This document shows, one piece after another, positions 25,941-34,782 of a stretch of 64,000 nucleotides of DNA. Every line of letters starts with the position of its first letter. Within the stretch, counting starts at the first letter, position 1. The position numbers and the translations under genes are program-made. Under the pieces are notes generated by a model, which had not been told where the DNA came from, did not search any database, and was given only the letters and a program-made list of their open reading frames with translations. The DNA lies in contig CAYPOD010000007.1 of the NCBI GenBank assembly GCA_964412375.1, positions 1-64,000 of the forward strand, read 5' to 3'. This DNA comes from CADEDV01 sp964412375. Its GTDB lineage: Bacteria; Bacteroidota; Bacteroidia; Chitinophagales; Chitinophagaceae.

Positions 25941-27299
25941 ATGCAAATGAAAAAACTTAAACATCACCTCTTTTTTTCCGGGATAGTATTGTTCTTTTTC
26001 GGCAATGCATTGTTTGGACAGAACCCAATTGTAAGAGACCAGTACTCTGCCGATCCTACAGCCCGGGTGTTTGGCGACAAGGTTTATGTATTTCCTTCGC
26101 ATGATATACTGGCCTCAGAAGGTAAAGGCCGTATTGGCTGGTTTTGCATGGAAGATTACCATGTGTTCTCCTCAACCAATCTTACGGAATGGACGGATCA
26201 TGGAGTAATTGTCACCCAAAATAAAGTGCCCTGGGTGCGGCCAGATAGTTACAGTATGTGGGCGCCTGATTGTATTGAACGGAATGGGAAATATTATTTT
26301 TATTTTCCCACTGCTGCAAAAGATACGGTAGCACATGGTCGTGGCTTTACCATTGGTGTGGCCATAGCCGATAAACCGGAAGGACCTTATGTACCCGAAC
26401 CAACGCCCATTAAAGGAGTCCGCGGTATTGATCCCAATGTTTTTATTGATAAAGACGGGCAGGCTTATCTCTATTGGTCGCAGGGGAATATTTATGGCGC
26501 CAAGTTGAAACCAAACATGCTTGAACTTGACGGACCGGTCATGACATTACAGGAACTGCCAACAAAAGGATTAAAGGAAGGCCCTTTTGTATTTGAACGA
26601 AACGGTATTTATTACATGACCTACCCGCATGTAGAAAATAAAATCGAACGATTGGAATATGCCATTGGTAATAATCCGCTCGGCCCTTTTAAGATTACAG
26701 GGGTTATTATGGATGAATCTCCCACCGGTTGCTGGACCAATCATCATTCTCTCCTGCAATGGAAAAATCAATGGTACTTGTTTTATCACGACAGGGATTA
26801 TTCTCCCCATTTTGATAAAGCAAGGTCTATCCGTATTGACAGTTTGTTTTTTAATGAGGACGGCACTATAAAAAAAGTGATACCGACCCTGAGGGGTGTT
26901 GGGCTATCGGATGCCGGTAAAAAGATACAAATAGATCGTTACAGCCATAAAAGTGATAACGGTGTGGTGGTTGACTTTATCGATACCCTCAACCGCTTTG
27001 AAGGATGGAAAACAATATTTGAAAAACCCGGCGGGTGGATCCAATACAACAGCGTTGATTTCAAAAACAAAAAATGGACTGCTGTTAATGTCAGGGCTAA
27101 GTCGATAAATGGCGGCACACTCGAAATCCGCACGGGCAGCAGCAATGGCCAGCTCCTGTCAATGGTGAATATTCCAAAAGGAAATGACTGGCAAACTATA
27201 AAAACATCGCTGGTTTCATCACCCAAAGAAATGCAGCATTTATTCATATCACTCAAAGAAAATTCCGGCGCCGAAGTGGACTGGATAAGTTTTGAATAA
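25941..27299 (+). CDS. GH43 glycosidase with C-terminal CBM6-like domain
   Basis: 452 residues; ATG 25941 and ATG 25947 are both possible. The signal peptide ends near N-A-L-F-G-Q. The propeller begins N-P-I-V-R-D-Q-Y-S-A-D-P with general base Asp38; the acid Glu is likely in L-K-E-G-P-F-V-F. The last ~120 residues (G-G-W-I-Q-Y to V-D-W-I-S-F-E) match a CBM6-like lectin fold that binds xylan or arabinan chains. The catalytic half differs from the two xylosidase-like GH43 proteins, so it probably attacks a different linkage, perhaps arabinose substituents. It lies 16 bases after GH97 and 12 before GH95. Confidence 0.87.
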   Translation: MQMKKLKHHLFFSGIVLFFFGNALFGQNPIVRDQYSADPTARVFGDKVYVFPSHDILASEGKGRIGWFCMEDYHVFSSTNLTEWTDHGVIVTQNKVPWVRPDSYSMWAPDCIERNGKYYFYFPTAAKDTVAHGRGFTIGVAIADKPEGPYVPEPTPIKGVRGIDPNVFIDKDGQAYLYWSQGNIYGAKLKPNMLELDGPVMTLQELPTKGLKEGPFVFERNGIYYMTYPHVENKIERLEYAIGNNPLGPFKITGVIMDESPTGCWTNHHSLLQWKNQWYLFYHDRDYSPHFDKARSIRIDSLFFNEDGTIKKVIPTLRGVGLSDAGKKIQIDRYSHKSDNGVVVDFIDTLNRFEGWKTIFEKPGGWIQYNSVDFKNKKWTAVNVRAKSINGGTLEIRTGSSNGQLLSMVNIPKGNDWQTIKTSLVSSPKEMQHLFISLKENSGAEVDWISFE

Positions 27300-27310
27300 A
27301 ATAATAGGAC

Positions 27311-29770
27311 ATGTATTCAGGTAAGTGGTTGTTTTTTTTAGTGATTTTATTTTTTGGTGCTGATGCAGCAGCACAGCCATCATCATCGCTAAAGCTATGG
27401 TATGACCGACCAGCCAAAGAATGGGTGGAAGCATTGCCGGTGGGCAACGGTCGTTTAGGAGCAATGGTATTTGGTGATCCGCAAAAAGAAAAGATACAAT
27501 TGAATGAAAGCACCATCTGGGCGGGCTCTCCGCATCGCAACGATAACCCGGCTGCAAAAGAAGCATTGGCAGAAATCAGAAAACTGATCTTTGACGGGAA
27601 ATATAAAGAAGCACAAGACCTCGCCAACCGCAATTTCATCACTAAGATTGCTCATGGTATGCCTTACCAAACGGCTGGCAACCTGAACCTGCAGTTTGAA
27701 GGCCATGAAAACTATTCAGGCTATTACCGTGAACTGGATATTGAAAATGCCGTAACCACTACACGATACAAAGCCGGTGGAGCTAATGTAGAGATGAAAG
27801 TATTCAGCTCTTTTACCGATAATGTGATCATCAGCCACATCACTGCAGATAAACCGGGCTCCATCAGTTTTACAGCGGGCATGGACAGACCATCGAAAGT
27901 GACCGTTACGGCCAATGGTAATGATGAACTCGTCATGTCGGGTGTTACCGGTGACTGGGAATCGGTGAAAGGAAAACTTCCTTTTGAATCACGGGTGAAG
28001 ATCGTAGCCAACGGCGGCAGTGTTTCTGCAAAAGATAGTACACTGTATGTTGCCCGTGCCGACAGGGTCACGATCTATATTTCCATTGCATCAGGGTTTA
28101 ATAATTATAAAGACATAAGCGGCGATCCTGCACAACGGACCCAAGACTTGTTACAGGCAGCTTTGAAAAAAAATTATGAAAAGGCTTTGGCTGATCACAT
28201 TGCTTTTTACCAGCGATATTTTAAAAGAGTGAACATTGACCTGGGAACAACAGCCGCAGCCCAATTGCCAACCGACAAGCGTATAGAACAATTTGCAACG
28301 GGCAACGACCCGCAACTGGTGGCTTTATATTTCCAGTTTGGACGTTACCTGCTGATCTCTTCATCTCAGCCCGGCGGACAACCCGCCAACCTGCAGGGCA
28401 TCTGGAACCATTTGCTCTCACCGCCCTGGGATAGTAAATACACCGTGAACATTAACACCGAAATGAATTACTGGCCTTCTGAAGTAACCAATCTCCCGGA
28501 GATGCATGAGCCCTTAATACAAATGGTGCGTGAAGTGGCGGAAACAGGCAGGCAAACAGCAAAAGATATGTATGGTGCGGATGGCTGGGTGCTTCATCAC
28601 AATACCGACATCTGGCGCATAACCGGCCCGATAGATGGCGCCTTTTGGGGAATGTGGCCGATGGGCGGCGCATGGCTATGCCAGCATTTATGGGAAAAAT
28701 ATGAATTCAACGGCAACAAAGAATACCTGCAATCGGTGTACCCCGTTATGAAAAGTGCTGTTCAGTTTTATCTAAGCTTTCTTACAGAAGAGCCGCAAAA
28801 CAAATGGCTGGTGGTGGCGCCTTCCATTTCTCCGGAAAATGCTCCTGCCATTCATCCCCAATACTCTGTAGTTGCAGGTGCAACCATGGATAACCAGTTG
28901 TTGTTTGATCTTTTTTCCAAAACCATAAAAGCAGCTGCCATTTTAAAAACCGATAAAGAATTTGCTAAACAGGTACAAGCAACCCTTGAGCGGCTGCCAC
29001 CCATGCAGATAGGCAAATGGGGACAATTGCAGGAATGGATGCATGACTGGGACAGCCCTGAAGACCAGCACCGGCATGTATCACATTTGTATGGTTTGTT
29101 TCCTTCAGCTCAGGTATCTCCCTACCGCACACCTGAATTATTTTCTGCTGCAAAAACCTCCCTGGTTGCAAGAGGTGATGAGTCCACAGGCTGGTCCATG
29201 GGATGGAAAGTGAATTTATGGGCAAGATTACTCGACGGAGATCATGCACTTAAGCTGATAAGAGATCAGTTATCACCTTCGAGGCAGCCGGATGGAAAAC
29301 AAAGAGGCGGCACTTATCCCAATCTTTTTGATGCACATCCTCCTTTCCAGATTGATGGCAACTTTGGCTGCACATCAGGAATAGCAGAAATGCTGCTGCA
29401 AAGTCATGATGGTGCTATTCATTTATTACCGGCTTTACCTGCTGAATGGAAAAAAGGAAGCATAACTGGATTGAAAACAAGAGGCGGATTTGAAGTGGAT
29501 ATTTTTTGGGAAAATGGTTCGCTGGCAAAAGCCGTGATCAGGTCAACCCTGGGTGGTAACTGCCGCATCCGTTCTCATGTTCCGCTTAAATCTGCAGGGT
29601 TGAAAAATGCAACGGGCAATAATCCTAACCCGTTTTTCAGCGTAGTGAACACAGCAAAACCGTTGATTCATGCCAAAGAAGCAATACCGGTTTTGCCATT
29701 ACAGAAAATTTTTGAATACGATTTGCAAACGAAGAAAGGCGGTGTGATTGAAATAATTCCCGCCAAATAA
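27311..29770 (+). CDS. GH95 alpha-L-fucosidase/alpha-L-galactosidase, secreted
   Basis: 819 residues with a signal peptide ending near A-A-A-Q. The family opening W-V-E-A-L-P-V-G-N-G-R-L-G is followed by the (alpha/alpha)6 barrel. Predicted catalytic residues are Asn380 and Asn382 (N-I-N-T-E-M-N-Y-W), Glu509 (S-P-E-N) and Asp682 (Q-I-D-G-N-F-G). The residue two before the first Asn is Thr378; as I recall, true fucosidases have His here and an alpha-L-galactosidase from a Bacteroides xylan locus has Thr. That favours L-galactose release, a known cap on cereal glucuronoarabinoxylan and on rhamnogalacturonan II. Family call firm, specificity tentative. Confidence 0.88.
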   Translation: MYSGKWLFFLVILFFGADAAAQPSSSLKLWYDRPAKEWVEALPVGNGRLGAMVFGDPQKEKIQLNESTIWAGSPHRNDNPAAKEALAEIRKLIFDGKYKEAQDLANRNFITKIAHGMPYQTAGNLNLQFEGHENYSGYYRELDIENAVTTTRYKAGGANVEMKVFSSFTDNVIISHITADKPGSISFTAGMDRPSKVTVTANGNDELVMSGVTGDWESVKGKLPFESRVKIVANGGSVSAKDSTLYVARADRVTIYISIASGFNNYKDISGDPAQRTQDLLQAALKKNYEKALADHIAFYQRYFKRVNIDLGTTAAAQLPTDKRIEQFATGNDPQLVALYFQFGRYLLISSSQPGGQPANLQGIWNHLLSPPWDSKYTVNINTEMNYWPSEVTNLPEMHEPLIQMVREVAETGRQTAKDMYGADGWVLHHNTDIWRITGPIDGAFWGMWPMGGAWLCQHLWEKYEFNGNKEYLQSVYPVMKSAVQFYLSFLTEEPQNKWLVVAPSISPENAPAIHPQYSVVAGATMDNQLLFDLFSKTIKAAAILKTDKEFAKQVQATLERLPPMQIGKWGQLQEWMHDWDSPEDQHRHVSHLYGLFPSAQVSPYRTPELFSAAKTSLVARGDESTGWSMGWKVNLWARLLDGDHALKLIRDQLSPSRQPDGKQRGGTYPNLFDAHPPFQIDGNFGCTSGIAEMLLQSHDGAIHLLPALPAEWKKGSITGLKTRGGFEVDIFWENGSLAKAVIRSTLGGNCRIRSHVPLKSAGLKNATGNNPNPFFSVVNTAKPLIHAKEAIPVLPLQKIFEYDLQTKKGGVIEIIPAK

Positions 29771-29804
29771 AATTGAACTAACTTGTCATAACCGAAAACA
29801 CTAC

Positions 29805-31877
29805 ATGAAAAATCTATTCCTGCCCCTGCTGATTGGCTCATCTGTAGTTTGTCATGCACAGTTCAACCCTGCCTGGCAGGGAAAAAAATGTGCCGTGGTG
29901 ATCACTTATGATGATGCGATCAATGAGCATCTTGATAAAGCTGCCCCTTTACTGGACTCGTTAGGACTGAAAGCAACTTTTTATGTCACTGCATTTTCCC
30001 AATCGGTGCAAACAAGAATAAATGAATGGAAAAGCCTGGCACTGAATGGGCATGAACTTGGCAACCACACGTTGTTTCATCCCTGTCTTGGTGGCAAGGG
30101 AAGAGAATGGGTCAAACCTGAATATGACTTGAGTCATTACACCGTTCAACGGATGGTGGATGAAACAAGAATGACCAACCTGTTTTTGCAGTCACTGGAT
30201 GGCAAAAGCAAAAGAACATTTGCTTTCACCTGTGGGGACATGAAGATCGGCGACTCTTCATTTATCAGTGCTATGAAGAATGACTTTGTAGCGGCAAGGG
30301 CAGTGAGAAATGAAATGCATAAAATAAATGAGGTGGACCTGTATAACGTAGATTGTTATATGGTAAACAATCACACGGCAGCGCAAATGATCGAATGGGT
30401 AAAAAAAGCCATGGAAACAAATTCACTGCTCGTTATTCTTTTTCATGGTGTGGGAGGCGGCAACCCGCTGAATGTGGATGTGGCAGCCCACCGCGAATTT
30501 TTACAATTCGTAAAGCAAAATGAGAAAGACATAATGATCGCACCCATGGTGACCGTTGCCGATCATATCAAAACGTGGCAGGAAAGAGACCGGGCGGCCA
30601 AACTGCAGCAGCAGAAAACACAGGCTGATTATGCCGATATGCTTGCGAAACTGAACATTCCTGCGAGTGCAAAACGGGCAGGTCCTTCCGGCAATCCATC
30701 GGCGCCCAATGCGGCGAATGCCGATGAATCGAAAGCAACACAATACACTTCCTTGCCCGATCCTTTAATAATGAAGAATGGAAAGAAAGTTACCGATGCA
30801 AAAACCTGGTGGAATAAACGAAGACCGGAGATTGTTGAAGCATTTGACAAAGAGATCTATGGTCGTTTGCCAAAGAACATACCCAAAGTCACCTGGGAGG
30901 TGGTCAGCGCCGTGGATACCGTATTCGGAAATCAGAAAGCTATTGCAAAGAACCTGCTTGGTCATGTTGACAATTTATCATATCCGCAGCTAAAAGTAGA
31001 TATACAATTATCGGTGATCACACCAAAGGGAATCGGGAAACCGGTGCCGCTGGTGATGGAATTTGGTTTCATTTTTCCCGGCGGGTTTCGTCCGCCAGCA
31101 CCGCCACCGGGAACGGTTATTCCAAAAAGCTGGCAGGAACAGGTGCTGGAACAGGGCTGGGGTTTTGCCATCATTGTGCCCACCAGTTTCCAGGCTGATA
31201 ACGGCGCCGGTTTGACGGAAGGAATAATTGGTCTTTGCAATAAAGGACAATACCGAAAGCCTGATGATTGGGGAACCCTGCGTGCATGGGCATGGGGCGC
31301 CAGCCGTGCCATTGATTATTTTGAAACAGATAAAGATATAGATGCCAAACGCATCGGCATCGAGGGATTATCCCGTTATGGAAAAGCAGCGGTGGTGGCA
31401 ATGGCTTATGAGCCACGGATTGCCCTTGGTTTTATTGGTTCGTCCGGTGCTGGCGGTGTAAAAATTTTGCGTCGCATATATGGTGAGCAGGTTGAAAATC
31501 TGGCTTCATCCGGCGAATATCATTGGTTTGCCGGTAACTTTATTAAATATGGAGCAGACCCGTTAACACAAAATGATCTGCCGGTGGATGCACACCAGTT
31601 GGTAGCGTTATGTGCCCCGCGGCCGGTGTTCATCAGTTCGGGTTCTCCCAATGTGGAAGGAAAATGGGTGGACGCAAAGGGAATGTTTTTAGGAGGCGCA
31701 CATGCAACACCCGTTTATGAATTGCTCGGCAAAAAAGGGTATGGCACCATGGAATACCCGCCGGAACAAACAGCGTTGATTGACGGCGAAATTGCTTTTC
31801 GCCAGCATGAAGGCGGGCATACCACCGGACCCAATTGGCCAACTTTCATTAAATGGGCCAGCCGGTATTGGAAATAA
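29805..31877 (+). CDS. Bifunctional CE4-like deacetylase – CE15 glucuronoyl esterase
   Basis: 690 residues with a signal peptide ending near V-C-H-A-Q. Domain 1 (~25-270) is a NodB/polysaccharide deacetylase: T-Y-D-D (Asp36-Asp37) and N-H-T-L-F-H (His88, His92) form the metal site. A linker rich in Lys/Gln/Ala (~270-320) follows. Domain 2 (~325-690) is a CE15 glucuronoyl esterase with the nucleophile elbow G-L-S-R-Y-G-K-A (Ser523) and a predicted His672 in E-G-G-H. CE15 cuts ester bonds between 4-O-methylglucuronate of xylan and lignin; the deacetylase would remove acetyl groups. Both would act on the same xylan surface. It lies directly after GH95 and before GH35. Confidence 0.88.
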   Translation: MKNLFLPLLIGSSVVCHAQFNPAWQGKKCAVVITYDDAINEHLDKAAPLLDSLGLKATFYVTAFSQSVQTRINEWKSLALNGHELGNHTLFHPCLGGKGREWVKPEYDLSHYTVQRMVDETRMTNLFLQSLDGKSKRTFAFTCGDMKIGDSSFISAMKNDFVAARAVRNEMHKINEVDLYNVDCYMVNNHTAAQMIEWVKKAMETNSLLVILFHGVGGGNPLNVDVAAHREFLQFVKQNEKDIMIAPMVTVADHIKTWQERDRAAKLQQQKTQADYADMLAKLNIPASAKRAGPSGNPSAPNAANADESKATQYTSLPDPLIMKNGKKVTDAKTWWNKRRPEIVEAFDKEIYGRLPKNIPKVTWEVVSAVDTVFGNQKAIAKNLLGHVDNLSYPQLKVDIQLSVITPKGIGKPVPLVMEFGFIFPGGFRPPAPPPGTVIPKSWQEQVLEQGWGFAIIVPTSFQADNGAGLTEGIIGLCNKGQYRKPDDWGTLRAWAWGASRAIDYFETDKDIDAKRIGIEGLSRYGKAAVVAMAYEPRIALGFIGSSGAGGVKILRRIYGEQVENLASSGEYHWFAGNFIKYGADPLTQNDLPVDAHQLVALCAPRPVFISSGSPNVEGKWVDAKGMFLGGAHATPVYELLGKKGYGTMEYPPEQTALIDGEIAFRQHEGGHTTGPNWPTFIKWASRYWK

Positions 31878-31900
31878 AAATATTGTGAAATATAAATAAG

Positions 31901-33520
31901 ATGAGATACTGGTTTTTAATAGCAGGAATAATATTCACGGTGCTGCAATCAACTGCGCAAAGGCCAGTCAAAATTCCAGCATTAGTAAAAACCGGGAAGT
32001 ATGTTCAGCTATTAGTAGATAATAACCCTTTTTTAATACTCGGAGGAGAACTTGGAAATTCCAGTGCCTCAAGCAATGATTATATGCGACCCATCTGGTC
32101 AAAACTGAAAAAGATGAACCTGAACACCGTGATTGCCCCGGTGTATTGGGAGCTGATGGAACCGGCAGAAGGAAAATTTGATTTTTCCTTATTAGATAGC
32201 CTGATCAGGAATGCACGGTTGTATAATATGAAATTAATTATACTTTGGTTTGGCGCCTGGAAGAACAGCATGTCCTGTTATGCTCCTGCATGGGTGAAAA
32301 CGAATACATCACGTTTTCCCAGAGCATTGGATAAGAATGGTTTCCCGCAGGAAATACTGACCCCTTTCAATAAGAACAACCTTGAAGCCGATAAAAAAGC
32401 ATTTGTCCGCCTGATGCAATATATCAAACAGGTGGATGGTCTCCGGCATACGGTCATTGCCATACAGGTGGAAAATGAGATCGGGATGCTTCCCGATGCC
32501 CGCAGTTATGATGAAGCAGCTAACAGGGCATTTAATGACCCCGTTCCAAAAGAATTGATCAGCTATCTTGAAAAAAACAAAGCACATCTTCTCCCCGAAG
32601 TCAAATCTATCTGGGAAAAGAATGGTTACAAAACATCCGGAACCTGGGAAGATGTTTTTGGTAAAGATCTTTCGACAGATGAGATATTCATGGCCTGGTA
32701 TTACGCCGCATTTGCAAATCAATTGACGGAGGCAGGAAAAGCTGTATACAAGCTCCCCATGTTTGTAAACGCTGCTTTGAACCATCCGGGAAGAAAACCC
32801 GGTGAATATCCCAGCGCCGGCCCGTTGCCGCATATCATGGATATCTGGAAAGCCGGAGCTCCGGCTATAGATATATTAACTCCTGATTTTTACAACCCGG
32901 ATTTCAAACATTGGTGCGACCTGTACACTAGAGCTGGTGATCCGTTGCTTATACCGGAACATCGTTTTGAAAAAGGAATTGATGCTAAAGCGTATTTTGC
33001 TTTTGGCAATTACAATTGTCTTGGTTTTTCACCCTTCTCCATTGAATCAACAAATGAACCGGAAAAAGAACCTATCGGAAAAACATACAGTATTTTACAG
33101 CAACTGACTCCGCTTATCACCAGGCACCAGCCTTCCGGAAACGTCAAGGGCTTTCTGATTGAAAAAGATTCAGTACAGAATAACATTCCTGTCGGAGATT
33201 ACCTGGTAACTGTTCATCACGAATATAAAATGGGCTGGTCACCCGGTTCGAAAGAAAATAACTGGCCGCTTGCAGGCGGATTGATCATTGCAGTGGCACC
33301 GGATGAATTTTATGTAGCCGGCACCGGTTTCGTTATGATTTTTGATTCACAGGCAATAAATAAAAAAGCCGGCTTTATCAGTATTGATGAAGGAACATTC
33401 CAAAATGGCAAATGGATTCCCGGTCGCAGGATGAACGGTGATCAAAACCACCAGGGAAGGCATGTTCGGATAGCAGCTAATGATCACAGCATCCAGCATG
33501 TTAAACTATATACTTACTAA
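31901..33520 (+). CDS. GH35-type beta-galactosidase, secreted
   Basis: 539 residues with a signal peptide ending near Q-S-T-A-Q. The (beta/alpha)8 barrel opens with L-I-L-G-G-E-L-G-N-S and T-V-I-A-P-V-Y-W-E-L-M-E-P-x-E-G, typical of the GH35/GH42 clan. Acid/base Glu193 lies in Q-V-E-N-E-I-G, and nucleophile Glu353 in I-P-E-H-R. The C-terminal part resembles the small domain of GH35-like proteins annotated with DUF5597. It would release terminal beta-galactose or a related sugar such as L-arabinopyranose from side chains. It closes the glycosidase block before the oxidoreductase gene. Confidence 0.83.
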   Translation: MRYWFLIAGIIFTVLQSTAQRPVKIPALVKTGKYVQLLVDNNPFLILGGELGNSSASSNDYMRPIWSKLKKMNLNTVIAPVYWELMEPAEGKFDFSLLDSLIRNARLYNMKLIILWFGAWKNSMSCYAPAWVKTNTSRFPRALDKNGFPQEILTPFNKNNLEADKKAFVRLMQYIKQVDGLRHTVIAIQVENEIGMLPDARSYDEAANRAFNDPVPKELISYLEKNKAHLLPEVKSIWEKNGYKTSGTWEDVFGKDLSTDEIFMAWYYAAFANQLTEAGKAVYKLPMFVNAALNHPGRKPGEYPSAGPLPHIMDIWKAGAPAIDILTPDFYNPDFKHWCDLYTRAGDPLLIPEHRFEKGIDAKAYFAFGNYNCLGFSPFSIESTNEPEKEPIGKTYSILQQLTPLITRHQPSGNVKGFLIEKDSVQNNIPVGDYLVTVHHEYKMGWSPGSKENNWPLAGGLIIAVAPDEFYVAGTGFVMIFDSQAINKKAGFISIDEGTFQNGKWIPGRRMNGDQNHQGRHVRIAANDHSIQHVKLYTY

Positions 33521-33560
33521 ACACAATAACAAATGATTCATTCACCATAAAACAACTAAC

Positions 33561-34694
33561 ATGAATAATCTCGGTAAATCCAGGAGAAAATTCCTGTACG
33601 ATCTGGGTATGGCCGGAATGAGCATACCATTTCTTTCAGCCTATATGGATTGCAATAGTGAAACCTCAAATAAAACTGGTATGAGTAACCGAAAAGATGG
33701 TAAGCTTGGAATTGCATTAGTGGGACTGGGTGGCTATGCAGGCGGGCAACTGGCCCCTGCCCTGCTGAAAACGGAACATTGTTACCTGGCAGGTATTGTC
33801 ACCGGCACTCCTTCCAAGATCCCGGTGTGGAAGGAAAAATACAATATTCCTGATAAGAATATTTATAGCTACGATAACTATGATGATATAAAGAACAACC
33901 CGGATATTGATATCATCTATGTGGTGCTGCCTAATAACATGCATGCCGAATATACTATCCGTGCATTTGAAGCCGGCAAACATGTGATCTGTGAAAAGCC
34001 GATGGCCATCCAGGTGGAAGAATGTGACCGGATGATCGCTGCGGGAAAAAAAGCGGGCAAGCTGTTATCCATTGGGTATCGTTTGCATTTTGAACCCTAT
34101 AACCTGGAGATGGTGAGATGCGGCACCAAAAAAGTGTATGGTGAAATAAAAAAATTGTCCGGTGGCTTTGGATTCCGGGCAGGACCGAACCAATGGCGGC
34201 TCACTCAAAAATATGCAGGTGGCGGCCCGTTGATGGATGTGGGCATTTATGTGATACAGGCCATGTGCTATACCACCGGTATGGAGCCCATCGCTGTGAC
34301 TGCAAAGGAAGGTGAAAAAACAGACTTCGAAAGATTTAAAGAAGTGGAACAATCCCTCACCTGGCAAATGGAATTTCCCAACGGGCTGGTAGCAGACTGC
34401 AAGACCAGCTACAATGACAATATGAATTTTGTACGGGCCGAAGCTGAGAAAGGAGTTTTTGAATTGACCTCTGCGTATAACTATGGCGGGCAACGCGGCT
34501 CCACTCCTGAAGGGCCTATGAATTTTCCGCATATCAACCAGCAGGCAAAACAAATGGATGCCTTTGCATTGGCTGTAAAAAACAAACAACCTTCAATTGT
34601 TCCCGGCGAAATGGGAAGAAGGGATGTAAAATACTTACAGGCAATTTATGAGTCCATGCGGACAGGAAAAAAGGTACAAATCAAGGCAGGTTAA
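33561..34694 (+). CDS. Gfo/Idh/MocA-family oxidoreductase with Tat-type signal
   Basis: 377 residues. The N terminus has a twin-Arg motif S-R-R-K-F-L followed by a hydrophobic stretch, which suggests export of a folded, cofactor-loaded enzyme like glucose-fructose oxidoreductase. The Rossmann motif G-L-G-G-Y-A-G (~residue 52 on) and C-E-K-P-M (~residue 143) are family marks; the C-terminal half is the alpha/beta substrate domain. The family oxidises or interconverts sugars using a tightly held NAD(P). It ends the + strand run; a terminator hairpin follows 34 bases later. A periplasmic sugar to lactone or aldonate reaction fits, but the substrate is unknown. Confidence 0.83.
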   Translation: MNNLGKSRRKFLYDLGMAGMSIPFLSAYMDCNSETSNKTGMSNRKDGKLGIALVGLGGYAGGQLAPALLKTEHCYLAGIVTGTPSKIPVWKEKYNIPDKNIYSYDNYDDIKNNPDIDIIYVVLPNNMHAEYTIRAFEAGKHVICEKPMAIQVEECDRMIAAGKKAGKLLSIGYRLHFEPYNLEMVRCGTKKVYGEIKKLSGGFGFRAGPNQWRLTQKYAGGGPLMDVGIYVIQAMCYTTGMEPIAVTAKEGEKTDFERFKEVEQSLTWQMEFPNGLVADCKTSYNDNMNFVRAEAEKGVFELTSAYNYGGQRGSTPEGPMNFPHINQQAKQMDAFALAVKNKQPSIVPGEMGRRDVKYLQAIYESMRTGKKVQIKAG

Positions 34695-34728
34695 AAGCAA
34701 ATCTTCCTATAGCAATTTGTAATGGCAA

Positions 34729-34762
34729 AAAGGCGGTAAGGACAACAACCCTTACCGCCTTT
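34729..34762. terminator. Bidirectional terminator between convergent operons
   Basis: A perfect 13-bp stem (aaaggcggtaagg at 34729-34741 with its complement at 34750-34762) closes an 8-base loop. It lies between the convergent stops at 34694 and 34783. A-rich bases precede it and T-rich bases follow on both strands, so it can serve both the oxidoreductase gene and the - strand dehydratase operon. Confidence 0.85.
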
Positions 34763-34782
34763 CATTTATCACTCAGTTTTGT

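Noticed and set aside
32309..32833. 174-codon open frame antisense to the GH35 gene
   Set aside because: It lies wholly within a well-supported gene, has no domain or signal peptide, and matches the pattern of antisense shadow frames seen across the window.
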